Source: Arthrobacter sp. MMS18-M83 (GTDB taxonomy: Bacteria; Actinomycetota; Actinomycetes; Actinomycetales; Micrococcaceae). Taken from it: DNA of 64,000 bases. Location: the NCBI RefSeq assembly GCF_026683955.1, contig NZ_CP113343.1, positions 1,798,001-1,862,000 of the forward strand, in the 5' to 3' direction. Below are positions 53,988 through 62,694 of this stretch, one piece after another; position 1 is the stretch's first letter; each line of letters begins with the position of its first letter. The notes under the pieces are model-generated. The model saw nothing but the letters and a program-made list of their open reading frames with translations, searched no databases and had not been told where the DNA came from. Position numbers and translations under genes: made by a program.

Positions 53988-54974
53988 CTAGTTGATGGGT
54001 GCCGGGCCGAGCTCATCCATGAGCTTCTGCATGGCCACATAGGCCTTGTTCCGGTAGGCGATGAGTTCGGGTGTGCGTTCGGCCGGGACGTTGAGGAAGC
54101 CTGCGCCGGTCTTGGTGCCCAGCTTTCCTGCCTCAACGAGGTCGCTCAGGATTTTCGGGGTCGCGAAGCGCTCCGGGAACCCGGTCTGGAGGGACTTGTA
54201 GCAGAAGTTGTAGACATCCAACCCGGCCATGTCCGCAATCGCGAATGGACCGAAGAACGGCAAGCGGAAGCCGAACGTCGTACGGACCAGGGTGTCGACG
54301 TCGTCCGCTGTTGCGATCCCCTGCTCCACCAGCTGGGCGGCCTCGTGGAAAAGCGCGTACTGCAGCCGGTTGAGCACGAAGCCGGTGACGTCCTTGACGA
54401 CGGCGGTTTGCTTGCCGGCCGCGTGGACCAGTTCACGGGAAGCGGCCACGGTCCCCGGCGTTGTGCCGGCGTGGGGAATGATCTCGACGCCGGGGATGAA
54501 CGGGGACGGGTTGGAGAAGTGCACGCCCAGGAACCGCTCAGGGCCAACAACGGCCTCGGCGAGATCGGCGATGGAAATGGTGGACGTGTTGGAACCGATC
54601 AGGGCATCCGGCCGGGCGGCGGCGCTGATGCGGGCCAGGGTCTGGTGCTTGATGTCCAGGACCTCGGGGACGGCTTCTTCGATGAAATCGGCGTCCGCCA
54701 CAGCCTCTTCGATGTCCTTGGCCGCCCACAGATTGGCTTTCAGGATTGCCGTGGATCCTTCGGGAAAGAGACCCGCGGCCACGAACCCGTCCGACTCGAC
54801 GAGCAGGCGGTCGTAGTTCTTCTGCGCGATTTCCGCGGACACGTCCGCCAGCGCCACGCGCGCTCCGCCGAGGGCAAGGACCTGTGCGATCCCGCCGCCC
54901 ATGTAACCGGAGCCGACGACGGCGATCTTCCGGGCCGGCGCCGTGCCACCCGGGGTGTTCTGTGTTTCAGTCAT
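53988..54974 (-). CDS. 3-hydroxyacyl-CoA-dehydrogenase-like NAD enzyme
   Basis: The 328-residue protein has the Rossmann loop GSGYMGGGIA at 21-30, VEAVPE-like substrate region (ADFIEEAVPEVLDIK), the His in GVHFSNPSPF, and a C-terminal helical domain (VTGFVLNRLQYALFHEAAQLVEQG). This family also contains L-gulonate 3-dehydrogenase and other sugar-acid enzymes, so a polyol or sugar-acid substrate is more likely here than an acyl-CoA. It starts 1 base after the RpiB-type stop. Confidence 0.85.
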   Translation of the reverse strand: MTETQNTPGGTAPARKIAVVGSGYMGGGIAQVLALGGARVALADVSAEIAQKNYDRLLVESDGFVAAGLFPEGSTAILKANLWAAKDIEEAVADADFIEEAVPEVLDIKHQTLARISAAARPDALIGSNTSTISIADLAEAVVGPERFLGVHFSNPSPFIPGVEIIPHAGTTPGTVAASRELVHAAGKQTAVVKDVTGFVLNRLQYALFHEAAQLVEQGIATADDVDTLVRTTFGFRLPFFGPFAIADMAGLDVYNFCYKSLQTGFPERFATPKILSDLVEAGKLGTKTGAGFLNVPAERTPELIAYRNKAYVAMQKLMDELGPAPIN

Positions 54975-54975
54975 G

Positions 54976-55458
54976 TCACACTGCCTTTGTGTAATCGGGC
55001 TCGTACGAGCAAATGGCGTCCACCTTGGCGGCGGAAGATGATGTTTCGTCGAAGTGGTGGCCCAGCCATTCGTCCACCAGTTTCTTGGCCAGTTCCAAGC
55101 CAATCACCCGCTGTCCCATCGTCAGGACCTGGGCGTTGTTGCTCAGGACCGAGCGCTCCACGGAGTAGCTGTCGTGGGCGGTGACGGCACGGATTCCGGG
55201 GACCTTGTTAGCCGCGATCGCCACCCCCAGGCCCGTGCCGCAGATCAACAAGGCCCGGTCCGCCTCACCCTCGGCCACCTTGCGCGCCGCGTTCACGGCA
55301 ACGTGCGGGTACGCCGTGGAGTCGTTGGCGCCCACGCCCACGTCCTGGACGGACGCCACCCGCGGATCGGCCTCAAGCAGAGCCATGAGCGCCTGCTTGT
55401 ATTCGACGCCGGCCTCGTCATTGCCGACGACGATCCGCCAGCCCTGTGATGTGCTCAT
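54976..55458 (-). CDS. RpiB/LacAB-type isomerase, probable D-erythrulose-4-phosphate isomerase
   Basis: The 160-residue protein has the RpiB core: [13 protein letters not shown] at the front, then C73 with GTGLGVA and the ring-opening histidine H95 ([18 protein letters not shown]). The C-terminal part ([17 protein letters not shown]) resembles DerI/EryI enzymes that turn D-erythrulose 4-phosphate into D-erythrose 4-phosphate. It overlaps the kinase gene by 4 bases. Confidence 0.86.
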   Translation of the reverse strand: MSTSQGWRIVVGNDEAGVEYKQALMALLEADPRVASVQDVGVGANDSTAYPHVAVNAARKVAEGEADRALLICGTGLGVAIAANKVPGIRAVTAHDSYSVERSVLSNNAQVLTMGQRVIGLELAKKLVDEWLGHHFDETSSSAAKVDAICSYEPDYTKAV

Positions 55459-57194
55459 GCTTGAACTCCGTTTCGTGCCGGGGTAGCCAGCTGTGAATCG
55501 ATATGTTGTGAAATCCTCGCCGTGATCAGCCCGAAGGAGACCGCACCGGGATCAGGGTGGCCCACGCTCTTCTCTGCGAGAGGACGGGCGCGTCCCTTGA
55601 GCGGACGCAAACGGGCCGTCTCCGCCGCCGCGGACCCAGCCGCCGCAGCAGCTGCGGCGAGGGCCCGGTCAACCGGGGCTCCGGCGTCGAACTCTGTAAG
55701 GAACGCAACCCGGAACGGGAGGAGCGCGTCCACCATGGTCTTGTCTCCGGGTTCGGCCTTGCCGAGCTCCGTGATCGCGGAAACGAACGCCGTGACGGCG
55801 GCCGCCGCATCCTCGCCTGAGTAGCTCGCTTTGTTGCCGAGCGCCTGTCCGGCCGCGATGATCGCCGAGCCCCACAGGGCGCCCGAGGTTCCGCCGGCGC
55901 GTTCGCTCCAGGCCTCCCCGGCCGCGGTCAGGATGCGACCCACCGAGGCCCCACTTGCAGCCTCTGCGGCGGCAAGGGCCGCGTCAACGCCGCGACGCAT
56001 GCCGATGCCGTGGTCGCCGTCCCCGGCAATGGCGTCCAGATTACCCAGTTCCTCTTCGTGCTCGACGACGACGTCCCGCACCTGCGCGAGCACCGCCACG
56101 GCCTGGCGGCCAAGTTCAGTAGCGGCGTCGGTGGGCTGCTCGACGTCGGACACCTCCACCGCGGTGACGCTCGCTCGGCTGCGGGGCGGCCGCGGCGCGA
56201 GGTTGCCTTTGCGGAACGCCGGGGTGTCCGCGGGTGCTGCCCAATACTGTTCGAGCTCCTCGTCAAGCCACAGCAGCGTCAGCGAAAGACCGGACATGTC
56301 CAGGCTTGTTACCAGCTCGCCGCACTCGGGCTCCACCACGGTGAGGCCCGCGTTGTTGAGGAGTTTTTCGATCTTGCCGAAGAGCAGGAAGAGTTCGTCG
56401 TACTTGACCGTGCCGAGGCCGTTGACGATCGCCACCACCCGGTCTCCGGCGCCCTCGGGCTTGTCATTGAGGAGCTTGGAGACGAGCAGTTCGGCGAGTT
56501 CAGAGGCGGTGGGCATGGCGTGCTCGGAGATGCCCGGCTCGCCGTGGATGCCCAGGCCAAGGGACATCTGGCCGGCCGGAACATGGAACAACGGATCCTT
56601 GGCGCCCGGAAGGGTACAGCCGTCGAAGGCCACCCCCAGCGAGCGGGTGCGGTCGTTCGTCTTGATGGCCAGGCGTTCGACGGCGTCGAGGTCCAGTCCC
56701 GCTTCGGCCGCGGCCCCGGCAATCTTGAAGACCGTGAGGTCTCCGGCGATTCCCCGTCGCTTTTCGATCTGGTCCAGGGGTGCACTGGCAATGTCGTCAG
56801 TCACGGTCACGGTCCGGGTTTCGATGCCTTCGGCGTTGAGCCGCAACTGAGCCTGCCCGAAGTGCAGCACGTCCCCGGCGTAGTTGCCGTAGCTGAGCAG
56901 GACCCCGCCGCCCGCGTTGGCTGCCTTGGCCACCCGATACACCTGCCCGGCAGCCGGGGACGCGAACATGTTCCCGCACGCCGACGCCGTTGCTAGACCC
57001 GGTCCGACCAGTCCCGCAAACGCGGGGTAGTGTCCCGAACCGCCGCCGACCACCAGGGCAACCTGCCCGGCCGGGACTTCGGTGGAACGGACCACTCCGC
57101 CGTCCACCCGGGCAACGTACCCGCGGTTCGCAGCGACGAATCCGTCCAGCGCATCATCCGCAAAGTCTGCGGGGTTATCGAAAATCCTCGTCAT
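55455..57194 (-). CDS. DAK-type (dihydroxyacetone/erythrulose) kinase, DhaK-DhaL fusion
   Basis: The 579-residue protein joins a DhaK domain (GGGSGH at 50-55, the covalent substrate His H217 in GIHGEPG) and a DhaL ATP domain (GDGDHGIGM near residue 395, then SGALWGSA). This arrangement is that of ATP-dependent dihydroxyacetone and erythrulose kinases (LerK/DerK). With TIM and RpiB homologues in the same operon, an erythrulose is the likely substrate. Confidence 0.9.
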   Translation of the reverse strand: MTRIFDNPADFADDALDGFVAANRGYVARVDGGVVRSTEVPAGQVALVVGGGSGHYPAFAGLVGPGLATASACGNMFASPAAGQVYRVAKAANAGGGVLLSYGNYAGDVLHFGQAQLRLNAEGIETRTVTVTDDIASAPLDQIEKRRGIAGDLTVFKIAGAAAEAGLDLDAVERLAIKTNDRTRSLGVAFDGCTLPGAKDPLFHVPAGQMSLGLGIHGEPGISEHAMPTASELAELLVSKLLNDKPEGAGDRVVAIVNGLGTVKYDELFLLFGKIEKLLNNAGLTVVEPECGELVTSLDMSGLSLTLLWLDEELEQYWAAPADTPAFRKGNLAPRPPRSRASVTAVEVSDVEQPTDAATELGRQAVAVLAQVRDVVVEHEEELGNLDAIAGDGDHGIGMRRGVDAALAAAEAASGASVGRILTAAGEAWSERAGGTSGALWGSAIIAAGQALGNKASYSGEDAAAAVTAFVSAITELGKAEPGDKTMVDALLPFRVAFLTEFDAGAPVDRALAAAAAAAGSAAAETARLRPLKGRARPLAEKSVGHPDPGAVSFGLITARISQHIDSQLATPARNGVQA

Positions 57195-57203
57195 GGTCCG
57201 GCC

Positions 57204-58241
57204 TTACACTCCTGCCAGCTGGGTGGCGGACTTGTGCGCGCCTGCGGGCCGGCTTCGGCCGGAAGGCTGCTGGCGGCCCTGGGCGACCTGGCTCTGGCCC
57301 AAGGCGTAGTTGTCCGTCTTCGGGAGTACGTGGCGACGCAGGTATTTCTGGTTGCTCGCCGTGACGCTCAGCCCGTCGCCGCCGTAGTGCTCAGTGCACA
57401 GGATGCCTTGGAAGCCCACGGACAATGCCAGCTTGAAGGCTTCGCGGTAATTGATGAGGCCGCTCTCCATCGGTGCCGGCATGGTGATGTAGCTGTCGCG
57501 GGCCACGTCTTCGTCGCGGATGTAGTTCTTCATGTGCCAGTAGTTGGAGTACGGCAGGGTCTTGGCCACCATCTCGCGCCAGTCCTCGATGGGCCGGTGG
57601 AGACGGATCAAGTTCCCGAGGTCCGGGTTGAGGCCCACGTTGTCTAGCCCGATGTCCTGGACCAACTGGACCGAGGAATCGGCGGTTCCCAGGAACGTGT
57701 CCTCATACATTTCAAGGGAAAGGAGGACGCCGACTTCGGCGGCGTGCTCTCCCAGTTCCCGCAAGCGTGCGACGGCGTTGCCCCAGGCTTCCTTGTCCCC
57801 CACCGGATCCTTGTAGCCTTCGACGCTCCAGAACCACAGCTGCTTTTGCTGCTCCGCGGTAATGGCCTGGTGGAGTCCGAAGGAGACAACCTCGCAGCCC
57901 AACTCGGCTGCAGCGTCGATGGTGCGGTGGCTATAAGCCAGGTTGTCGGCCCAGTCCCGGGTGTGGATGACGCTGCGGCGAATGGCCGAGATCACCGGGA
58001 TGCCAACGCCAACGTGGTCTGCGGTCTGCTTGAACTCTGCGAGGCGTGCCTTGCTGAGGTCGCCGGGGCGGACCCAGCTGTCTGTAAGATCAGCGTTTGC
58101 AAATCCTGCGTCCTTGACTTCCTGCAGGACCTCGGCCCAAGCGGAAGCCTCGGCGTCGTTGATGTGCTGTCCCTTGGCGTCGGTACCGGGGAACTGCAGC
58201 AGGGCCGCGGTGATGGGCCAGTTTTCGGCGGTGTAAGCCAT
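57204..58241 (-). CDS. Xylose-isomerase-like TIM-barrel isomerase/epimerase
   Basis: The 345-residue protein is a sugar-phosphate isomerase/epimerase-type barrel: VSFGLHQAITAEQQ, LSLEMYEDTFLGTADSSVQLVQDIG with the metal Glu, GLNPDLGNLIRL with the metal Asp, YWHMKNY and LCTEHYGGDG with the last Glu and His. It is the first gene of the operon and may isomerise the free sugar. About 35 residues at the end form a low-complexity tail. The ATG at 58241 has GGAG at better spacing than the GTG 9 bases upstream. Confidence 0.85.
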   Translation of the reverse strand: MAYTAENWPITAALLQFPGTDAKGQHINDAEASAWAEVLQEVKDAGFANADLTDSWVRPGDLSKARLAEFKQTADHVGVGIPVISAIRRSVIHTRDWADNLAYSHRTIDAAAELGCEVVSFGLHQAITAEQQKQLWFWSVEGYKDPVGDKEAWGNAVARLRELGEHAAEVGVLLSLEMYEDTFLGTADSSVQLVQDIGLDNVGLNPDLGNLIRLHRPIEDWREMVAKTLPYSNYWHMKNYIRDEDVARDSYITMPAPMESGLINYREAFKLALSVGFQGILCTEHYGGDGLSVTASNQKYLRRHVLPKTDNYALGQSQVAQGRQQPSGRSRPAGAHKSATQLAGV

Positions 58242-58269
58242 AGTTTTCACTCCTTCGTGGAATCCTGTT

Positions 58270-58304
58270 TCCTATAGGATTTACTATCTGCGCAAGACTG
58301 TCAA
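58270..58304 (-). promoter_or_regulatory. Operator and -35 box of the tetrulose-type operon
   Basis: The palindrome TCCTATAGGA (58270-58279) lies downstream of TTGACA (minus strand, 58304-58299) in front of the first operon gene. The same 14-base extended sequence, TTCCTATAGGATTT, occurs inverted in front of the GntR gene at 59229-59243. A repressor bound here would cover the -10 region. Confidence 0.78.
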
Positions 58305-58421
58305 CCGTTTGCTTGGCATTTCTGTTGACCGACCCCGATTACCCCGCGTCATCAAAGATCCTATATGTCTTACATATGTTTGTGAAGTGGGTCACCGGCC
58401 ATGGACTGCAGGGAGCACGCA

Positions 58422-58445
58422 AAAGCCCGCCGACGGGCGGGCTTT
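58422..58445 (-). terminator. Terminator behind the GntR gene
   Basis: AAAGCCCGCC (58422-58431) pairs with 58436-58445 around GACG; on the minus strand the stem is followed by TTTTG. It closes the regulator transcript before the operon promoter. Confidence 0.8.
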
Positions 58446-58525
58446 GCGGTTCTGATGGTGCGGAGGCTCCGTCTTGGATCGCCGTCGGAAGTCCGCTGTC
58501 TGGAGTGCGCTGTTGCGGCGCCGGC

Positions 58526-59224
58526 TCAGTCAGCCGGTGCGTCGGCGATAGCCCGAGCGCGGACCTTGTGCACGTGGTCCGCCATGGCAGCCGCGGCTTG
58601 CTCCGGATCCCCGCTGGCCATCGCCTCGAACACGGCCTGGTGCTCAGCGATGGCCTGCTCGGCGTCAGTAATGCCCACTCCCCCGAACAGCCGGAACCGC
58701 TGGACCTGTCCACCCAGAGCGTTGTAGGCCGAAAGCATGAACTGATTGCCGGACTGCTCTGCGATCAGCTTGTGGAAACGCTCATCGGCCTCGAGATAGT
58801 CCCGGAACTCCGCGAACGATGGCCCTCGAGGAGCCGTCTCCAGATCCTTCACGGCCTCGCGCAGGTCCGCCAGAGCGTCCGGGGTAATCCGGCTGCACGC
58901 CAATCGTGCATTGACCGGCTCAATCGCCAGCCGCGCCTCCATGAGCTCGGCGAAGTCTTCGCGCGTGAAAACCGGCGCCACCCGGTAGCCCTTCAAAGCC
59001 ACCCGGCGGACCATGCCAGTGTGTTCAAGCCTCGCCAACGCCTCGCGCACTGGCGTGGGCGAAACGTCGAGTTCCCGCGCTGTCCCGTCGATGCTGACCG
59101 CGGCGCCCGGTTCAAGCCGGCCATCCATAAGCCAGGCAAGGAGCTCCTCGTAGACGTGGTCGGCGAGAACCTGGCGGCTGACGGGTCGGCCCGGGGCGCG
59201 ATCCCGTGAGGAAGCAAGTTTCAT
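58526..59224 (-). CDS. GntR-family regulator with FCD domain
   Basis: The 232-residue regulator has the winged helix (LADHVYEELLAWLMDGRLEPGAAVSIDGTARELDVSPTPVREALARL) and an FCD ligand domain with DYLEADERFHKLIAEQSGN and AIAEHQAVFEAM, whose His residues bind metal and ligand. It precedes the operon on the same strand and is separated by a terminator. The ATG at 59224 uses the AGGAT of the palindrome at 59232-59241 as its ribosome site. Confidence 0.92.
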   Translation of the reverse strand: MKLASSRDRAPGRPVSRQVLADHVYEELLAWLMDGRLEPGAAVSIDGTARELDVSPTPVREALARLEHTGMVRRVALKGYRVAPVFTREDFAELMEARLAIEPVNARLACSRITPDALADLREAVKDLETAPRGPSFAEFRDYLEADERFHKLIAEQSGNQFMLSAYNALGGQVQRFRLFGGVGITDAEQAIAEHQAVFEAMASGDPEQAAAAMADHVHKVRARAIADAPAD

Positions 59225-59231
59225 AGACAAA

Positions 59232-59241
59232 TCCTATAGGA
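59232..59241. promoter_or_regulatory. GntR operator overlapping its own ribosome site
   Basis: TCCTATAGGA, identical to the operon site at 58270. It contains the only good Shine-Dalgarno of the regulator gene, so binding would also affect the 5' end of its message. Autoregulation is inferred. Confidence 0.75.
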
Positions 59242-59314
59242 ATGGGCCATCCGCAGCGCCTTTGTGAGTCTCCCCGCCGGCTTGGAGGCATTTCGCACGC
59301 ACTGGGAGCGTCAC

Positions 59315-59414
59315 ATTCTGCTGGATCATTCCACACGCTCGACGTGGTTCGCGGGTGGATTCCGCGTAATTCCGCGGGCTCAGGCACCTGCTACCTCGAA
59401 TGATCCAGCAGAAT
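59315..59414. repeat. Inverted-repeat element of 100 bases
   Basis: ATTCTGCTGGATCATTC at 59315-59331 is repeated perfectly in inverted form at 59398-59414. The 66 bases between contain two similar segments reading ATTCCGCG. No frame fits. It may be a small non-autonomous element or a structured RNA. Confidence 0.6.
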
Positions 59415-59468
59415 CCGTCGCCGCGGCACGGAAATCCGGCAGGACTGGCCTCGAAGGGCGTTAAACCG

Positions 59469-59500
59469 CGACGGCGGCACCTTCGCAGGTGCCGCCGTCG
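59469..59500. terminator. Terminator behind the ene-reductase gene
   Basis: CGACGGCGGCACCT (59469-59482) pairs perfectly with 59487-59500 around TCGC. It lies 15 bases after the minus-strand stop. The stem shares its outer 12 bases with the terminator at 39573. Confidence 0.85.
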
Positions 59501-59514
59501 TAGTTTCTGGTGTT

Positions 59515-60585
59515 CTAGTTGGCGTAGAACGGGTAGTCGGTGTAGCCCTTGGCGCCTTCACCGTAGAAGGTTGAGGGGTCCGGCTCGTTGAGCGGGAGGC
59601 TCTCACGCCACCGGCGCGCCAGGTCCGGGTTGGCGATGGCCGGGCGGCCAACCACCACGGCGTCGGCGTGACCATCGGCCACGAGTGCCAAGGCTTCGTC
59701 CCGCGTGGTCACTTCGCCGAAGCCGGTGTTCACCAGGAACGTACCTTTGAAGCGCTCGCGCAGGTCTTGGACAAGCTCGCCCTTGGGATCATGGTGGAGG
59801 ATGCTGAGGTAGGCGAGGTTGAGCGAGGCGATGGTGTCCACCAAAACCTCGTACGTTGCGCGGACATCGGCAGGGTCGGTCTCGGCGATCCCTTGGACCG
59901 AGTGCTCCGGGGAAATCCGGATGCCTACCCGGTTGGCACCCAAGGCTTCAACCACGGCGTTGACCGTCTCGATCACGAAGCGGGCGCGGTTTTCCGGGGA
60001 ACCACCGTAGCTGTCGGTGCGGACATTGGTGTTGGGGGCGAGGAACTCGTGGAGCAGGTATCCATTGGCAGAGTGCAGTTCAACGCCGTCGAATCCTGCC
60101 TCGATGGCGTTCCGGGATGCCGTGACGATTTCCTGGATTGTTGCGGGAAGTTCATCGGTGCTCAGTTCACGCGGCACCGGGTAAGGCTTCTTGCCGTTCG
60201 GGGTACGGACTTCGCCGTCGATGGCTACGGCACTAGGTGCCACGATCTCGTGACCGCCGGTAATGTCCGGGTGGGATACGCGTCCACCGTGCATGACCTG
60301 GGCGAAGATCCGGCCGCCCTCGGCGTGGACAGCGTCGGTCACTTTCTTCCAGCCGGCGACCTGCTCCGCCGTCACGAGGCCGGGCTGCCCCGGGTAGGAC
60401 TGCCCTGCCGGCGTGGGGTAGGTGCCCTCGCTGACAATCAGCCCAAGGGAAGCACGCTGCCCGTAGTGTTCCGCGACCAACGGGCCAGGAACGCCTTCAG
60501 CGCCCGAACGGAGGCGGGTCAGCGGCGCCATGACCAAGCGGTTGGGAAGTTCAAGCTCGCCTAGAGTCAACGGGGAAAACAACAT
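59515..60585 (-). CDS. Old-yellow-enzyme-type ene-reductase (alkene reductase)
   Basis: The 356-residue FMN protein starts LFSPLTLGELELPNRLVMAPLTRLRS. The substrate-binding pair H171 and N174 (ELHSANGYLLHEFLAP) and the FMN part NTGFGEVTTRDEALALVADGHADAVVVGRPAIANPDL are complete. Such enzymes reduce activated C=C bonds, nitro-esters or enals with NAD(P)H. Single gene with its own terminator; no regulator is adjacent. Confidence 0.95.
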   Translation of the reverse strand: MLFSPLTLGELELPNRLVMAPLTRLRSGAEGVPGPLVAEHYGQRASLGLIVSEGTYPTPAGQSYPGQPGLVTAEQVAGWKKVTDAVHAEGGRIFAQVMHGGRVSHPDITGGHEIVAPSAVAIDGEVRTPNGKKPYPVPRELSTDELPATIQEIVTASRNAIEAGFDGVELHSANGYLLHEFLAPNTNVRTDSYGGSPENRARFVIETVNAVVEALGANRVGIRISPEHSVQGIAETDPADVRATYEVLVDTIASLNLAYLSILHHDPKGELVQDLRERFKGTFLVNTGFGEVTTRDEALALVADGHADAVVVGRPAIANPDLARRWRESLPLNEPDPSTFYGEGAKGYTDYPFYAN

Positions 60586-60746
60586 GAGCAGTGCCTTTCA
60601 AACGGGAACAGGTCCACTGGCGGCAACTGCCACGCGCCTGCAACTATTCCTATTGAGACGGGGATCACATGGCAGCGGTGGTGCGGAAATACTCGGTAGC
60701 CCCAATGACAACACTCTGTCCTTTCTTGGCCGTGTGCGCCCCCGGG

Positions 60747-61688
60747 CTATTTCGCGGGGGCGCCCGGGCAGCCCTCGCCCTGAGGGTTAACAATGCAGTT
60801 GTCGGCGTAATTGCGCGTGATCGACCGCCAGACGCTTACCGTCTGTGACGGAGAGGCAAACTGACCCGTGCCAGGAATCGGCAGATTCGGGCCACCGTTC
60901 ACGGAGTATGTGCCGCGGAAGGTGGTGGTCACGGAAATCTGAAAATCACCGGTCTGTTGATACACATGACTCGTGCGGGTCTTTTGGCCCCATTCCTCTT
61001 CCCTAAGCGGACCACCGGCGGAGGGCGTCGGCCCAAGGCTGTTGCCGTCCCCGTAGGCGTAGGTGTATTCGACAGGGGTTGCCACAATATGGACCCGTTG
61101 GCCAAGAAGCGTCACATCGAATTGCTGCTCGAGAGCGTCCGCGAAGATGTTGGTTTCAGCGCCTTTGAGCGTGTGAGGGCTCGGCTGAGCGGTCAAGTTC
61201 GCGGGCTTGATCGGAAGATTGCGGAAGTCGCTCTCGATTCCTGCCGCGATCTTTGGCAAAAGGTCCTCCGGTTTTTGGTCGTACAGGCATGACGGACCAT
61301 TTCCGCTGGTGCTCCAGTCAGTCCACACAGGATTCGGGACCGACTTCGGCGCGACCTTCCAAATGACCGGAGTCCCGGCCTTCTCACCAGCCTCACGAGG
61401 CGGGCATTGAATCTGCCCAGGCAGGCACTTTTTGTCCAAGGAATTGTCATCAACCTGGCACTGGAGATCTGCCTTGTACTGGTTCGGGTCCTCGCTGATA
61501 TGGCCGGGAGGGGCGGGGACAATTTCGCCGGATTGAGGGTCGCGGATCCACTTGGCAGAGACGTCAATTCCACTTTGTTGATATCCCGACGACACACGGT
61601 CATCGCTGGCTGCCACCGCGGGTGCGGCGGGAACTACCAGTAGCACTGCCAAGGAAATGGCAAAAAGTCTCCACTTTCGCGAATTCAC
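60747..61688 (-). CDS. Secreted protein of unknown function with PKD-like region
   Basis: The 313-residue precursor has a signal peptide to about residue 27 (LLVVPAAPAVAAS). Cysteine pairs (QCQVDD, KCLPGQIQCP, SCLYD, NCIVN, GCPG) suggest disulfides. The stretch VEYTYAYGDGNSL to HVYQQTGDFQISVTTTFRG is like a PKD beta-sandwich. It follows the lipoprotein gene by 6 bases and probably works with it at the cell surface. Confidence 0.75.
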   Translation of the reverse strand: MNSRKWRLFAISLAVLLVVPAAPAVAASDDRVSSGYQQSGIDVSAKWIRDPQSGEIVPAPPGHISEDPNQYKADLQCQVDDNSLDKKCLPGQIQCPPREAGEKAGTPVIWKVAPKSVPNPVWTDWSTSGNGPSCLYDQKPEDLLPKIAAGIESDFRNLPIKPANLTAQPSPHTLKGAETNIFADALEQQFDVTLLGQRVHIVATPVEYTYAYGDGNSLGPTPSAGGPLREEEWGQKTRTSHVYQQTGDFQISVTTTFRGTYSVNGGPNLPIPGTGQFASPSQTVSVWRSITRNYADNCIVNPQGEGCPGAPAK

Positions 61689-61694
61689 CGCGCA

Positions 61695-62336
61695 CTACCG
61701 AATCAATCCGAGGTCTTTGACCTTCCAAGACCCTGATTCGAAAACGGCAATAAGAACAGATGCGGAGTTCGATGACGGGGTTGCAGGCTGCCCAACGCTT
61801 CCATCGGCATCGTAGTAATCAATCTGACCTTGGATGGTTTGAATCTCCACCTGTTGAGACAGCGCCTCGGATTTGAAGTTTGCCGAAGCTGACGGAGTCG
61901 TCATCTTGCCACCGACAATCCATCTTCCTTTTACATATGCGGACTCCAGACCCTGTTTGAGACGGTTGCAGAAGACGCACTCCGCGGATGTCATCGCTGA
62001 CCAAACGGCCACATCCCCAGTCTCATAAGCATACGAAAGCGCCAGGAACCAGTACCTCGCGAACGCCTCCACACCCTCCTTGCTATTCGCCTTCGCGGCC
62101 TCCGGCAGCACCGGGATGGGCACGTTCTGCGCCTTCCCTTTGGCATCAGCTGGCTTGTAGGCAGCAGTCGGGGTCGGAGTGGGTATCGCTGTGGCACTGG
62201 AAGAAGCAGCAGGCGACGCAGATTGCTCGGGCTGCGACCGGCCGCTGTTCCCGCAGGCTGTCAGCGTCAGCATTGTTGCAAGGGTGGTGACTAGAAAGAG
62301 TCGGGCGCGGGTGAAAGTTAACCTGCGTGGAGTCAT
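61695..62336 (-). CDS. DUF6318-like lipoprotein
   Basis: The 213-residue precursor has a lipoprotein signal ending LTLTACGNSG (Cys at residue 28), a Ser/Pro/Thr linker (residues 32-60) and a globular part with EGVEAFARYWFLALSYAYETGDVAVWSAMTSAECVFCNRL, the pattern of DUF6318. It is first in a two-gene unit with the secreted protein. Function unknown. Confidence 0.78.
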   Translation of the reverse strand: MTPRRLTFTRARLFLVTTLATMLTLTACGNSGRSQPEQSASPAASSSATAIPTPTPTAAYKPADAKGKAQNVPIPVLPEAAKANSKEGVEAFARYWFLALSYAYETGDVAVWSAMTSAECVFCNRLKQGLESAYVKGRWIVGGKMTTPSASANFKSEALSQQVEIQTIQGQIDYYDADGSVGQPATPSSNSASVLIAVFESGSWKVKDLGLIR

Positions 62337-62694
62337 GGGTTGCTATCCCCCAGATAGTTTTCAAGACTGAACGTTTCCCAAAAGGGTAACCCAATTGCCA
62401 TCCTTGCCTGAAAAGTTATCCACAAGCCCGGGCTCGACTTGCCCGGTCACTCGGGCCTTTTATCCTGGCGCCTGCTTCTGCCCCGGCAGCACTAAGTCCC
62501 CCGACCACGATCTGCTCGATCGCGCCGAAGATCACCCAACCCGGACCTGTTTCCACGCCGTAACTTATCCAGCGCGTCGGCCGCCAAGATTGCGGCCCCA
62601 CGTTTGTGGACGTCCAACAAAATCGCGATCCCACGGCCCCGCTACCGTCATGAAGGAACGCACCATCCCCTGCAAGTAGCGGCCGAGGAGCACC
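62337..62694. other. Divergent spacer between lipoprotein gene and bioB
   Basis: About 360 bases hold the promoters of two divergent genes. I see GAGGAG before bioB and no good frame, hairpin or recognisable biotin-repressor palindrome. Confidence 0.4.

Noticed and set aside
62337..62694. Biotin-repressor site or riboswitch before bioB
   Set aside because: No convincing palindrome or conserved RNA structure is visible in the spacer.
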